This document shows, piece after piece, positions 13,926 to 14,187 of a DNA stretch of 14,187 bases. Position 1 is the first letter of the stretch. Each line of letters starts with the position of its first letter. The stretch is from CAYUQT01 sp964596165 (GTDB lineage Bacteria; Planctomycetota; Phycisphaerae; UBA1845; JAFGLZ01), in the NCBI GenBank assembly GCA_964596165.1, contig CAZQTW010000109.1:1-14187 (forward strand), read 5' to 3'. A program made the translations under genes and the position numbers. The notes under the pieces are model-generated. The model searched no databases, was not told where the DNA came from, and saw only the letters and a list, made by a program, of their open reading frames with translations.

Positions 13926-14187
13926 TCATTCATTCGCCTGGCCCGCCTCAGGCGGCCGGGTCATGTGGGGATTCCGTATTCTTGGGCTATGGGTGACAAG
14001 AAACAGCACCAAAAGGAGCGTCGCCAGACTGACGGCGGCCCCAATCACCAGCGACCTCGGCTGATAGGTCATCTTCACTTTGCTCTGTCCGGCCGGAACC
14101 ACGACACCGCGAAATCCGCCGTTGACCTGGTAGATCTTTGTTGCCCGCCCATTCACCGTGGCCGACCACCCGGGATAGTACGCGTCG
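13926..14187 (-). CDS. YfhO-like membrane protein, C-terminal end (partial)
   Basis: The frame stays open to the window edge, so this is only the last 86 or so residues of a larger protein whose start lies beyond 14187. It opens DAYYPGWSATVNGR, then GGFRGVVVPAGQSKVKMTYQ, a pattern I associate with the periplasmic C-terminal beta domain of YfhO-type integral membrane proteins, which are linked to glycosylation of cell-surface polymers in some bacteria. A final membrane helix follows at about residues 45-66 of the fragment (SLVIGAAVSLATLLLVLFLV), then a short polar tail with Pro-rich TRPPEAGQANE. The gene converges on the truncated oxidoreductase, with 26 bases between their stop codons. The internal GTG at 14156 is not a real start, because similarity continues upstream of it. 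Confidence 0.72.
   Translation of the reverse strand, partial: DAYYPGWSATVNGRATKIYQVNGGFRGVVVPAGQSKVKMTYQPRSLVIGAAVSLATLLLVLFLVTHSPRIRNPHMTRPPEAGQANE

Overview
The window reads as chromosomal DNA from a high-GC bacterium. Planctomycetota or a close relative is the best guess. That is an inference, resting on two Tat-signal Gfo/Idh/MocA-type oxidoreductase genes, a large secreted beta-sandwich/glycosidase-like protein encoded beside a HEAT-repeat protein, a YfhO-type membrane protein, and palindromic intergenic repeats. No ribosomal RNA or taxon-specific marker is present to confirm it.

Layout. (1) 1-2105: a compositionally distinct, lower-GC stretch with a small basic protein (190-384) followed by a papain/C39-like cysteine protease (441-2069). 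(2) 2329-3597, minus strand: a Tat-exported Gfo/Idh/MocA-like oxidoreductase whose 5' region holds a tight hairpin and a candidate promoter. (3) 3598-4147: a gene-free divergent spacer filled by two different pairs of inverted REP-like repeats, then a candidate promoter. (4) 4148-7630: the pheS-pheT operon, encoding both subunits of phenylalanyl-tRNA synthetase. (5) 7700-13089, minus strand: a probable three-gene operon. In transcription order it encodes a secreted multidomain protein of 947 aa, a cytoplasmic HEAT-repeat protein of 665 aa, and a single-span membrane protein of 171 aa that overlaps the HEAT gene by one base. (6) 13381-13467, minus strand: tRNA-Ser(UGA), with a promoter back to back with that of the next gene. 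(7) 13636-13899: the N-terminal remnant of a second Tat-signal Gfo/Idh/MocA oxidoreductase, cut short. (8) 13926-14187, minus strand: the C-terminal end of a YfhO-like membrane protein running off the window edge.

The securely identified parts (PheS, PheT, tRNA-Ser) are translation housekeeping. The most open questions are the lower-GC protease cassette at the left edge and the secreted/HEAT/membrane operon, whose joint function I cannot name. Many long open frames lie antisense to pheS, pheT and the 947-aa gene. I treat them as by-products of high GC and do not annotate them.
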